Position numbers and translations under genes: made by a program
Assembly: GCA_035516035.1 (NCBI GenBank)
Contig: DATJAS010000147.1
Coordinates: 1-31,619 of the forward strand
Source of the DNA: Fen-1273 sp035516035
Lineage (GTDB): Bacteria; Bacteroidota; Ignavibacteria; UBA10030; UBA6906
DNA length: 31,619 bases
Direction: 5' to 3'
Shown: positions 1-8,018 of the stretch, piece by piece
Position numbering within the stretch: position 1 is the first letter of the stretch
How the letters are laid out: every line of letters begins with the position of its first letter
Notes under the pieces: generated by a model
Told to the model about the DNA's origin: nothing
What the model saw: the letters and a program-made list of their open reading frames with translations, nothing else
The model's database searches: none

Positions 1-2417
1 GGTTCGTCGATCTGCTGGACGATATCACGACGCTCACGCACCAGCTGGAGCGGCGGTACCGCGGGATTCTTCCGTTCCAGGCGAATCCGGGACGGCTGCG
101 CCGCCTCGGGATGGCGCTCCACCTGGCGCGCGACCCGGTCACGTCGCTCTGGTACCACAACGACCGGCTGGAGCGGCGCATGATGGATCTCCGGAAGAGG
201 CGCCGCGACGGCCTGGAATACTACTTCGCGCTCAACAAGCGGCTCCGGAAAGAGCTGCACGGGCTGATCGGCGTCATCGCCCGGAACGGGTCGCACGAGG
301 AGCTCCTCCGTGAGGCGGTGCTCTACCGCGATCTGCTTCAGCGGTTCGTGATCACACCCAGAATCCACCAGAGCATGCTCACCGCGCAGGATCCTTTCGC
401 GGCGGACACGACGGTATTCAACATCAACGAGATCAACGAGATCGGCGCCCGGTACGGCAACCCGGCCATGGTGCTGGCGCTGCAGGTGAGCATGTCCACG
501 AAGCCTGAGGCGCTGATCGAGCTGGACCGGAAGATGCGCGCCAGGCGGGAGCACGTCCTTCGCGACCACGCCGAGATCGCGATGCCGACGGTGCATCTCA
601 TCCCGCTGTTCGAGGACGCGGACGCCGTGAAGGGGATGACCGCGTATCTGAACAAGATCTGGGAATACTCGCTCCAGAGCCGGCGCATTTCGCAGGAAAC
701 GTCGGACCGGTTCGCGGAAGTCGTCGAGGAGCTGTTCATCGCGGGATCAGACCTGAGCCAGCAGGTGGGGCAGGCGGCGGGGGCTCAGCTCTACCGGCAG
801 GCCAAGTATGAACTGCTCCACTGGCTTGCCAGGAACGGGCTCGCCGAGCGCGTCCGGCTCAAGCTCGGCAGCGGAGAGCCGATGCAGCGACAGGGAGGGT
901 ACTACAATCCCTCCAGTGGGACGCCGGCGTTCCTCCAGACGAAAGACTCCGCGCGGCGCTTCGCGGCCCACCTGCGGGAGGCCACGCAGCGCAGCACCGT
1001 CTACGCCACAACGCCCATGCTCGGAGTGTTCGCCGGAGGGGACCTGCGGACGTTCCAGAGCGCGATCTCGGAACGTCTCCGCCACCTCCCGCTGCACGAT
1101 TTTGCCCAGCTCCTGCACCACCTGGCGGTGGTCCAGGAGACTCACCGCAGGGATCTTCGACGCGCGAGCGAGGAGTTTGCCGAGAGCCGCCTGACCAGCA
1201 CGGTCAGGAGCGAGCGGACGCTGGAGCGGCTCACGATCGGGAGCCGGGAGCCAGCGCTGGAGGCATTCCTGGGGGTGCTGACGGACAATTTCCGTCAGAT
1301 CCTCTACGGCAGGGACGAGGATGTCGTGGGGATACACATCATCTCCTACTTCATCGCCCGCACGACCCCCCCACTCAGAGACCGCCCCACGGTGCGGCCG
1401 GGCCCCCAGGGGAAAGAACAGGGAAACAGGATCCTCCAGAGGATCGCCGAGACGATCCCCTTCTCACGGTACGGCAGCCTGCTCAGGGCGATCGCCCACA
1501 ACCAGGCGCAGACGGCTGTGCTCGGAGTGAATCAGCTCACGGCCGGCCTGTTCAGGGCGCTCGACACGTTCTCGCGGCTGGATATCGTGGAGGGAAACCC
1601 CGAGACATTTATCGCCGACCGCATACTCCCCCATCTCCCCGTCTATGAGATCCTCAGAAGCCTGCGGCTCTACCATGACGTTGAAGAGAGGCACCTCCGC
1701 GCGGTCGCACGGGCGTTCCCCGCGGGGAACTCGGCGCTCCTGGCGCTGCGCGAGGATTTCGACGCCATGGGGAAGTACCTCCCGCTCTTTCAGCAGGAGC
1801 TGCTCAGGCGGCACGGGATCGACGTCGGCGATTTCTTCGAGGGCACCCGGTTCATCCCCGACCTCCTCCCGGCACTGAGGCCCGACATCGCCGTCCTGAT
1901 GCAGCCGGATCTCTTCAATACTGATCCGGAAGCCCTCCGCGCGCTGATCGGCCGGACGATCGAGCCCGAGTGGATCGGGGCGGTCGCACGGCTCTTGGCG
2001 GCGCCCGATGAGATCAGGCACTGGCGCGGACAGGCCTGGGCGCTCCTGGAGAACCCTGTGTTCCAGCGCGTTGAGGCGTTTGTCGAGCTGGCGCTTTCGC
2101 TGTATTCCCTGTCGGCAAGAAAGGGGGTGCCGGAAACTCCGGTCGGCGGCCGTCCAGCGAGGATCCCTTCCCGTCTTGACAGCTTCTTCAGGATGTCGCG
2201 CGCGGACGACGAGATGAAGCAATTTCTCGCGGCAGCCACCGAGTACCTGGCGGTCGCCTCGGAGGGAATGGTGGAAGTGCCCGCGAACATCATCAGGGCG
2301 ATGAAAGAGGTGGAGCGGATCGCGGCCATCGAGGAGCAGGCCCTGAGCATCGAACAGCAGAGCCGGCTCCGCCTCTACCTACTCCAGATCGCGCGCATCA
2401 CGGGGGAAAACGGGTAG
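1..2417 (+). CDS. Divergent phosphoenolpyruvate carboxylase-like protein (5' partial)
   Basis: The frame is open from base 3, so the gene starts upstream and about 805 C-terminal residues are visible; the first internal ATG is at 111. I do not recognise a close family, but three landmarks occur in the order and spacing of PEP carboxylases. These are 'MPTVHLIPLFEDADAV' (near nt 582-630), like the MPV-PLFET-DDL strand; 'FIAGSDLSQQ' (near 735-765), like the GYSDS-KD segment; and 'GSGEPMQRQGG' (867-899), where bacterial enzymes have the GRGGS loop and archaeal-type enzymes a G-GS-PFRGG loop. Helical content and the short C-terminal tail also fit. PEP carboxylase makes oxaloacetate from PEP and bicarbonate in the cytoplasm. 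The glycine-rich loop differs from the bacterial consensus, so activity cannot be assumed, and the N-terminal catalytic His region is outside the window. The alternative is an unknown large helical protein. No signal peptide can be assessed. Confidence 0.5.
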   Translation, partial: FVDLLDDITTLTHQLERRYRGILPFQANPGRLRRLGMALHLARDPVTSLWYHNDRLERRMMDLRKRRRDGLEYYFALNKRLRKELHGLIGVIARNGSHEELLREAVLYRDLLQRFVITPRIHQSMLTAQDPFAADTTVFNINEINEIGARYGNPAMVLALQVSMSTKPEALIELDRKMRARREHVLRDHAEIAMPTVHLIPLFEDADAVKGMTAYLNKIWEYSLQSRRISQETSDRFAEVVEELFIAGSDLSQQVGQAAGAQLYRQAKYELLHWLARNGLAERVRLKLGSGEPMQRQGGYYNPSSGTPAFLQTKDSARRFAAHLREATQRSTVYATTPMLGVFAGGDLRTFQSAISERLRHLPLHDFAQLLHHLAVVQETHRRDLRRASEEFAESRLTSTVRSERTLERLTIGSREPALEAFLGVLTDNFRQILYGRDEDVVGIHIISYFIARTTPPLRDRPTVRPGPQGKEQGNRILQRIAETIPFSRYGSLLRAIAHNQAQTAVLGVNQLTAGLFRALDTFSRLDIVEGNPETFIADRILPHLPVYEILRSLRLYHDVEERHLRAVARAFPAGNSALLALREDFDAMGKYLPLFQQELLRRHGIDVGDFFEGTRFIPDLLPALRPDIAVLMQPDLFNTDPEALRALIGRTIEPEWIGAVARLLAAPDEIRHWRGQAWALLENPVFQRVEAFVELALSLYSLSARKGVPETPVGGRPARIPSRLDSFFRMSRADDEMKQFLAAATEYLAVASEGMVEVPANIIRAMKEVERIAAIEEQALSIEQQSRLRLYLLQIARITGENG

Positions 2418-2460
2418 GGTCGTTGTCGTCAGCGACCAGGATTCTGGGTGGCGGCACGCG

Positions 2461-2760
2461 TCACCTCGGGGAAGGAGTCACGGGGGGAGTATGGTCGTCG
2501 GCAGGCTCGATCTTCCCGGTCTGTGTGACTGAGAGATGCCCTTCCTCCGGCGCCGGACGGCCGCCGTCCGTCATCGTCACGCCGAGCTCGGTCACCGTGA
2601 GAGACCGCGTGCGCAGACGCATCATCACCTCGCGGAACAGCACCCGTATCACAAGCACGATACAACCGAGGACAAGCAGGCCGAGGAGGATGTTCGTGAC
2701 GGTGAGGAAGACCGTCAGTGGCGGGTCGAACGTGGCAGCAAACAGCCAGAACGCATTCAT
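2461..2760 (-). CDS. Small single-pass membrane protein, unknown function
   Basis: About 99 residues from the ATG at 2760. The frame extends to 2829, but the added residues look like translated intergenic DNA, so the inner start is preferred; neither start has a clear Shine-Dalgarno site. One strong membrane helix (around residues 17-42, including LLGLLVLGCIVLVI) is followed by a basic segment (REVMMRLRTR), which suggests a cytoplasmic C-terminus. The tail of about 50 residues is polar and rich in Pro and Thr. I recognise no family. It converges on the PEP-carboxylase-like gene, with 43 bp between the stops. Competing plus-strand frames across it are Arg/His-rich shadows without hydrophobic structure. 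Confidence 0.6.
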   Translation of the reverse strand: MNAFWLFAATFDPPLTVFLTVTNILLGLLVLGCIVLVIRVLFREVMMRLRTRSLTVTELGVTMTDGGRPAPEEGHLSVTQTGKIEPADDHTPPVTPSPR

Positions 2761-2814
2761 GGAGATACCGGGTCTCGCTCCATGAACGTACAGAGGGGGA
2801 ATGCGAAATGCAAG

Positions 2815-2900
2815 AGATTGCCACGCCATAAATCGGCGTGGTCCAAAGAGCGGCTCCCGCCTTCGGCGGGACGCAAAGGACGCGCTTCGTTCGCAATGAC
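2815..2900. repeat. REP-like stem-loop repeat, copy 1
   Basis: The element is bounded by AGATTGC (2815-2821) and CGCAATGAC (2892-2900), whose ends are partly complementary (ATTGC/GCAAT). Inside are a perfect 7-bp hairpin, CCACGCC/GGCGTGG at 2821-2841, and a second one, TCCCGCC-TTC-GGCGGGA, near 2854-2870. The same boundary words recur at 6.83 and 11.03 kb. It lies just after the stop of the BNR-repeat T9SS gene and could help end that transcript, although no T-run follows the stems. Confidence 0.65.
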
Positions 2901-2905
2901 AGAGT

Positions 2906-5710
2906 TTAACGCAAGAGAACTAGTTTCTTAGTGGAAACAAAATTGCCGGCCTCGAGGCGATAAAAGTACACGCCGCTCGCAAATCCGGCGGCATCCCAGG
3001 TGACGCTGTAGCGACCCGCGGCGCGCGGGCCGTCCACCAGGACGGCAACGGTCTGACCCACCATGTTGTATATCCTGATCGACACATCACGTGCTTCCGC
3101 CAGGTCGAACCGGATCGTGGTTGAGGGATTGAATGGATTGGGGTGATTCTGCAGAAGGGCAAACTCACCCGGGATCTCCTCGTGTGAGGAGGGCGGGACT
3201 GCGACATCGACGCGGACCGGGTCGATGTAGTGCGTCGTACCGTTGAGGTCAATCTGTTTCAGCCGGTAATACCACGCCCCCGCGGGCGCGGCGTCGTCCA
3301 CGTATGAGTAGAACTGCGGAATGGACGTCGTCCCGTGCCCCCGCACGAAGGCGTCGGCGAGCGTCGCGAACCCTTCCCCCCCTGACGCCGAACGCTGCAC
3401 TTCAAACCCGTAGTCGTTGATCTCCGAGAGCGTCTGCCACGCCACCCGCACGCCCGCCCCGGGGACTGCGGATGCCGAAAACGCAGCAAGCTCTATCGGG
3501 AGGGCCGAGCCGTAGTCAAACGTCCAGCATCCCCTGCCGTGCGTGGCCGCAAGCAGAACCTGCGTCGCCTCCTTGTACTTGAGGTCGAACACCGCGAGCG
3601 TCGGGAGACTGTTGTTAAATGACGTCCACGTCGATCCGTCGTCCGTGGACTTGTAGACGCCGAGGTCCGTTCCGAGGAACAGCGTCCTGGGAGAGGCTGT
3701 GCGAAGCGCGATACAGAGCGCGGGGATGTTGGGGTACGTCCCCGTCACGCTTGCCCAGGTCGCGCCGCCGTCGGTGGTCCTGAAGACGTGTTTCCCCGCT
3801 GTAAACCCGCTGCACGACGCGTAGCAGACGTTGTCATTCGTGATATCGACGGCGAGCCCCGTCACGTACGGGAACCCGGTGGTCACCGCCCACGTATTCC
3901 CGTTGTCCGTCGTCACGAGGATGCGGCCGCCGGAGGTCCCGGCATAGATCTTCGCCGTCGAGGCTGCGCTGATGCTGATCGCCGAGACATCCCCCTGCAC
4001 GACGGTCGTCGTGGCAATCTGCGACCACCCCGACGTATTCGTGGCGGTCTGGGCGGATGTCGTCTTCCAGAGGTCCGACTGCCCGTAGACGATCGTGTTG
4101 TGATCTCCCGGCGCCATGGCATAGGGATTGTAGAAAAGGCCCCCCGTGGACCCCTTCGGAGTGAAATCCGTGTAGCCGGCGCCGGAGTTCATTGAGCGCT
4201 GGATGGAACCGTCCACGTATTGCCCGTAGACGACGTTGGTATTGACCGGGTCGACAATCGTATACCCCCCGTCGCCGGTCTCGAGCTGATTCCAGAGGGC
4301 CCCTCCGTTCGTCGTGTTCTCCTTGTTGTTATCCTGCGTCCCGCCGTAGATCTTCATGAGCGCGCTCGGGTCGTAGTCCGCGCTCTGGAACTGGAGCGTC
4401 GAGAGCGTGGCGTTCAGATCCGTCCACGAAGCACCGTCGTTCGTGGATCTGTACACGCCGCCGTCGGAGCCGCAGTACAGGATGGACCCGTTGTACCCGA
4501 GGAAATGGATATCGGCGTGAGAGAAATTCACCGAGCTGGAGGTCGCCCAGTACGTCACCTGGGCCAGCGATGCCCCGCTCGCAGTCGAGGCATAGATATC
4601 CAGCCCCCCCACGATCACGGTGGATGAACTCGCCGGGCTCACCGCCACCGCGTTGTCGTACCAGCCCTGCGAACCGAGGTAGTTCGGCGACGCCGATTTC
4701 AGCGTCCAGGTCGCCCCGGCGTTGGTCGATTCATACAGCCCGAGGAGCCCGTAGGTCGAAGGACTGGCCACGCTCGCGTAGAGGGTCGTCGTATCGGAGG
4801 GGGCCATCGCAAGCTGCGTCCGTCCGATGCTTGCCGGGAGCCCGCTCGTCAGCGAGTTCCAGGTCGCCCCGCCGTCCGTGGACTTCCGTACGGCACCGCC
4901 GCTGAACGCCCCCACCGTCGTATACACGACCAGGGGGTTGAGGCGATTGACGAGCACGCAGTTTGCGTTCGCGCCGCTTGACGTGGTCGTCCACGTCGCC
5001 CCCCCGTTTGTGGTGACGCAGACGCCGGACGAACCTGACACGAAGATGTTGTTCGTGTTCAACGGATTGATCGCAATCTGCGAGACATGCGACCCGATCG
5101 TGCCGCTGGTTGCGATTTTCGACCAGGAGGCTCCCGCATCGGTGGACCTGAACATCCCGTCGCCGTAGTAGCTGTCGAGCGAGTAGTTCAGCTCCCCGGT
5201 GCCGACGTAGACCACGGCCGGGTTCGATGGATCGACCGCGACCGCCCCGCAGGCCAGCGAGGAGAGATTGTCGGTCAGGGCCTGGAATGACGCTCCCCCG
5301 TTCGTCGTCTTCCAGACTCCTCCCCCGGCCGAGGCGATGTAGAACGTGAGCGGGTCGGTCGGATGGAAGGCGATCGAGTTCGTCCGGCCGGAGATGTAGT
5401 TGTTGTTCGTGACCCTGTAGAAGAGGCCCGAGGGATTGACGCACGTCCATGCAATCGACGCCGTCGTGCTGCCGAATACGCGGGTATCAGGCATCACCTG
5501 CACGTGCTGGGCGACGGCAGTCGCATAGGCGTCCGCGGGGATAGCGAGACCGGGTCCGCCCGCATGAAGCGTCCGGTAGTACTGGTCACGCTCGATGATC
5601 TGCGCGGGCGTTTCACCCTCCTCCTGCGCGGCCGCACTGAACACGGCACAGACGATGAACGGGAGCGCGGCAAAAGCGCGCGCGCCGAACGCGCGGGTGC
5701 GGCCACCCAT
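2906..5710 (-). CDS. T9SS-exported Asp-box/BNR-repeat (sialidase/VPS10-like propeller) protein
   Basis: A 934-residue secreted or surface protein. It has an N-terminal signal peptide (hydrophobic core near residues 12-27, likely cleavage after SAAA). About ten Asp-box motifs of the form S-T-[DN]-x-G-x-[ST]-W follow, near residues 135, 189, 233, 277, 328, 422, 466, 600, 645 and 688, which is the signature of sialidase/sortilin/photosynthesis-stability-factor type beta-propellers. A fibronectin-III-like stretch (about 737-830) precedes the C-terminal sorting domain (845-934: QNHPNPFNPSTTIRF, then G-Y-[ST]-V-TWD, then SGVYFYRL and a KKLVLLR end). The T9SS removes such a domain at the cell surface or links the protein there. 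The ATG at 5710 has a strong AGGAGG site 7 bases upstream. The repeats alone do not show enzyme activity; structural, adhesive or glycan-binding roles are equally possible. Confidence 0.85.
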   Translation of the reverse strand: MGGRTRAFGARAFAALPFIVCAVFSAAAQEEGETPAQIIERDQYYRTLHAGGPGLAIPADAYATAVAQHVQVMPDTRVFGSTTASIAWTCVNPSGLFYRVTNNNYISGRTNSIAFHPTDPLTFYIASAGGGVWKTTNGGASFQALTDNLSSLACGAVAVDPSNPAVVYVGTGELNYSLDSYYGDGMFRSTDAGASWSKIATSGTIGSHVSQIAINPLNTNNIFVSGSSGVCVTTNGGATWTTTSSGANANCVLVNRLNPLVVYTTVGAFSGGAVRKSTDGGATWNSLTSGLPASIGRTQLAMAPSDTTTLYASVASPSTYGLLGLYESTNAGATWTLKSASPNYLGSQGWYDNAVAVSPASSSTVIVGGLDIYASTASGASLAQVTYWATSSSVNFSHADIHFLGYNGSILYCGSDGGVYRSTNDGASWTDLNATLSTLQFQSADYDPSALMKIYGGTQDNNKENTTNGGALWNQLETGDGGYTIVDPVNTNVVYGQYVDGSIQRSMNSGAGYTDFTPKGSTGGLFYNPYAMAPGDHNTIVYGQSDLWKTTSAQTATNTSGWSQIATTTVVQGDVSAISISAASTAKIYAGTSGGRILVTTDNGNTWAVTTGFPYVTGLAVDITNDNVCYASCSGFTAGKHVFRTTDGGATWASVTGTYPNIPALCIALRTASPRTLFLGTDLGVYKSTDDGSTWTSFNNSLPTLAVFDLKYKEATQVLLAATHGRGCWTFDYGSALPIELAAFSASAVPGAGVRVAWQTLSEINDYGFEVQRSASGGEGFATLADAFVRGHGTTSIPQFYSYVDDAAPAGAWYYRLKQIDLNGTTHYIDPVRVDVAVPPSSHEEIPGEFALLQNHPNPFNPSTTIRFDLAEARDVSIRIYNMVGQTVAVLVDGPRAAGRYSVTWDAAGFASGVYFYRLEAGNFVSTKKLVLLR

Positions 5711-5767
5711 GGGAGGCCTCCTGAATGATCCTGTGTGATGACGGGAAATCTGACGATCGGATACAAC

Positions 5768-5798
5768 CGAAGATACGCCCGGCGGGCATAACTAACAA
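5768..5798 (-). promoter_or_regulatory. Candidate Bacteroidota-type promoter for the BNR/T9SS gene
   Basis: On the minus strand TTG (5798-5796) is followed by exactly 20 bases and then TATCTTCG (5775-5768), close to the TTG/TAnnTTTG pattern of Bacteroidota housekeeping promoters. It lies about 55 bp before the ATG at 5710, giving a leader that contains the AGGAGG site. Confidence 0.5.
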
Positions 5799-5844
5799 GC
5801 ACAGGGGGAATCACAGGAGCCGGAGAGCCGGGTTCTCCCCGTAC

Positions 5845-5875
5845 TTGATTTGGTCCCCCGGGATGCGTATGTTAG
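5845..5875 (+). promoter_or_regulatory. Candidate promoter for the cyclase-FHA gene
   Basis: TTG (5845-5847), a 20-base spacer and TATGTTAG (5868-5875) match the spacing of the divergent candidate at 5768-5798. The -7 box overlaps the ATG at 5869. If this promoter is real, translation must start further downstream, for example at the in-frame TTG at 5908 or GTG at 5935. Confidence 0.4.
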
Positions 5876-6822
5876 GGCGATTCCCGGACACAACCCCCGT
5901 CTGCCCCTTGGCCACCACCGAGTACCACGCAAGCGTGCAGCTGGCGATCCTCTTTGCAGACGTCAGCGGCAGCACGAAACTCTACGAAACACTGGGCAAT
6001 ACCCGCGCCCAGGCGATCATCTCCAAAGCCCTGGACGTCCTCTCCCAGGCCGCCGGACGGCACCAGGGGACGATCGTGAAGAACATCGGTGACGAGCTGA
6101 TGTGCACGTTCCCCTCGGCCCCCCTGGCCACCGAGGCGGCGAAAGACATGCAGCGCTCCCTCAAGCAGGCGATCGCCATGGGGGCCATTCCCTATGAATC
6201 GCTCAGCATCCGCACCGGGTTCCACGTGGGCCCCGTCATCCCCCAGGCCGGAGACGTCTTCGGCGACGCGGTGAACGTGGCCGCGCGCGTCGTCGCCCAG
6301 GCGAAGAAGGGTCAGATCCTGACGACGAAGTTCACTGTCGACGAAATGCCGGAGGAGATGAAATCCGGCCTGCGGTTCATCGACAAGGCAGCGGTCAAGG
6401 GGAAGAAGGAGGAGCTGGAGCTGTTCGAGGTCCTCTGGGAATTCGAGAACCTCACCGTCGTCCAGAACATCTTTGAAGACAGGCCGCACGAGGCCAAGCT
6501 CTCCGTCACGTTCGGCGAAACGACAGTCGAGCTGAGCCACGAGCGCCCCGCCCTCCACATGGGGAGAGGCATCGAAAACGACTTTGTCATCCCCGAACCG
6601 CTGGCCTCCCGTTCGCATGCCCGGATCGAATTCCGGAGGGAGAAGTTCGTCCTTGTCGACCAGAGCATCAACGGGACGTACGTGACGATCACCGGCGAGA
6701 AGGAGGTCGTGCTCCGGCGAGACGAGCTGGTGCTTCAGCGCGAGGGGAAGATCAGCCTCGGAAAGTCGACCACCGTGCAGCCCGAGATGTGCGTGACGTT
6801 CACGCTGGGAGGAGCGCTGTAG
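5869..6822 (+). CDS. Class III adenylate/guanylate cyclase with C-terminal FHA domain
   Basis: About 317 residues. The N-terminal half is a class III cyclase catalytic domain: 'AILFADVSGSTKLYE' holds the first metal-binding Asp, 'KNIGDELMCTF' the second Asp and a likely purine-contacting Lys, and 'DVFGDAVNVAARV' the Asn and Arg that act in catalysis. The key residues look intact and an ATP-type pocket is plausible. The C-terminal 100 residues form an FHA domain with canonical 'MGRG', 'SRSHARI' and 'NGTYV' motifs that should bind a phosphothreonine partner. There is no signal peptide or membrane helix, so it should be cytoplasmic. Start choice is uncertain: the frame is open back to 5725, ATGs lie at 5863 and 5869, and a candidate promoter overlaps 5869. 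The kinase operon ending across the convergent T9SS/OMP genes makes a kinase-FHA link plausible but unproven. Confidence 0.88.
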   Translation: MLGRFPDTTPVCPLATTEYHASVQLAILFADVSGSTKLYETLGNTRAQAIISKALDVLSQAAGRHQGTIVKNIGDELMCTFPSAPLATEAAKDMQRSLKQAIAMGAIPYESLSIRTGFHVGPVIPQAGDVFGDAVNVAARVVAQAKKGQILTTKFTVDEMPEEMKSGLRFIDKAAVKGKKEELELFEVLWEFENLTVVQNIFEDRPHEAKLSVTFGETTVELSHERPALHMGRGIENDFVIPEPLASRSHARIEFRREKFVLVDQSINGTYVTITGEKEVVLRRDELVLQREGKISLGKSTTVQPEMCVTFTLGGAL

Positions 6823-6832
6823 CAGGACCGCA

Positions 6833-6904
6833 AGATTGCTTCGCGGCGCCTGCGGCGCCGCTCGCAATGACACGTCATTGCGAGCGTTCTCCGCGAAGCA
6901 ATCT
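6833..6904. repeat. REP-like repeat, head-to-head pair (copy 2)
   Basis: Two copies face each other. The first runs from AGATTGC (6833-6839) to CGCAATGAC (6863-6871), and the second is inverted from GTCATTGCG (6874-6882) to GCAATCT (6898-6904). The junction is a 20-bp near-perfect palindrome, and the first copy contains a perfect 8-bp hairpin (GCGGCGCC-TGC-GGCGCCGC, 6843-6861). It fills the gap between the convergent cyclase-FHA and beta-barrel genes, where it could act as a two-way transcription stop. Confidence 0.75.
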
Positions 6905-6910
6905 CCCCGA

Positions 6911-8005
6911 TCAAATATTGTACCCTATTCCCACTCTCCCGTCGAACCCGAAGATCGATCCCCCGCCGCGCAGGTTCCCGAAATCCACCTTGATCATCAC
7001 CGGGAAGTAGAGTCCGGACGGGAGCGTGAACGTCGGACCGGCGCCCACGCCGGCCACCTTCGACCCCGAATACGCTTCCGGGGTGGATTCATAGATGCGC
7101 AGCTCCGCGGCGTAGTTCATGACGACGCGGGGATTGACGACCTGCTTGAATTGCCCGTAGGCTTCAAACCGCCCCGGCTCCAGCCGTTCGGCCTCGCTCA
7201 CGAGGCCCCCGACCCCGGCCACCTTTCCCTTTGACGTCGAGCGGTAGCCCGCAATCACGTCCAGCTCGTTCTCGCGGAAGTAGCGGCGATACTGCAGGTT
7301 CAGCCAGTAGGAGTTGCCGGAGGCGAACACCTCCGCGTCGTTGTATTTGTCCGTCCCGTACGACGTGAACATGAAATCGGCCGAGAGGGAGGTGATCTCG
7401 TTGACTTTGTAGTCCGCCCCGACGCTCGCCGAGACCTCCCCGCCGGGGGCGTAGAATCCCCCGTTCTCGATCGGCTTGTATTTTCCCCTGTACTGGTAGG
7501 CGGCCGCAACGCCCAGGACGACGTTGTCGCTCGCCGGGAACACCCATGACACGCCCGGGTTCACGTTGAGTCCCTCTCCCCACACCGGCACCTGCATGTT
7601 GAAGAGCGGCTCGCTGAAGAGTATCGAGGTCACGAACTGATCGTGCGTGAGCTCCTTCTTTCCCGTGGGAGCGTTGATCCCGAGGCTGAAGACCGTGTTG
7701 ATCGATTCCAGGTAGTAGTTCCCGCCGACCTGCAGGTCCGTGAGACCGCTGAGCGACGAGACGTTCCCCCCCGTCGACGCCCCTCCCCCGCTCAGGTTGA
7801 CGCTGGCGTTCCGCCCGACGGGAAGGTATGCCGCGAGGATCGTGCTGAACTCGGAGAACCCGAGTCCCGAGTTCTTCCCGGACCAGCGCTGGTAGACCGG
7901 CGTGATGCTCACGGTCCCCTGCCGGCTGATGATGTACTGGTCCGTCTGCGCGAGCAGGGGGGACGCACACAGGAGCACGCTGAAGAGGAGGGGGAATCGC
8001 CGCAT
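6911..8005 (-). CDS. Outer-membrane beta-barrel protein, unknown substrate
   Basis: A 364-residue protein with a clean signal peptide (MRRFPLLFSVLLCASPLLA, cleavage before QTDQ). Alternating hydrophobic/polar strands rich in Gly, Tyr and Asn run the whole length, as in a beta-barrel (for example 'VSITPVYQRWSG', 'FSLGINAPTGKKEL', 'SWVFPASDNVVLGVAAAYQYRGKY', 'GFDGRVGIGYNI'). 'INAPTGKKEL' resembles the strand-loop style of FadL/phenol-MetA-type outer-membrane transporters, but I cannot assign a family. The ATG at 8005 has GAGG six bases upstream. It starts 13 bp after the stop of the TIG/T9SS gene and is probably co-transcribed with it. A role in surface attachment or passage of that exported partner is only an inference from position. 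Confidence 0.75.
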   Translation of the reverse strand: MRRFPLLFSVLLCASPLLAQTDQYIISRQGTVSITPVYQRWSGKNSGLGFSEFSTILAAYLPVGRNASVNLSGGGASTGGNVSSLSGLTDLQVGGNYYLESINTVFSLGINAPTGKKELTHDQFVTSILFSEPLFNMQVPVWGEGLNVNPGVSWVFPASDNVVLGVAAAYQYRGKYKPIENGGFYAPGGEVSASVGADYKVNEITSLSADFMFTSYGTDKYNDAEVFASGNSYWLNLQYRRYFRENELDVIAGYRSTSKGKVAGVGGLVSEAERLEPGRFEAYGQFKQVVNPRVVMNYAAELRIYESTPEAYSGSKVAGVGAGPTFTLPSGLYFPVMIKVDFGNLRGGGSIFGFDGRVGIGYNI

Positions 8006-8018
8006 GGTGTCCTCGTTG

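Noticed and set aside
2418..2440. Terminator after the PEP-carboxylase-like gene
   Set aside because: Only a 5-bp GGTCG/CGACC stem with a large loop and no T-run, too weak to call.
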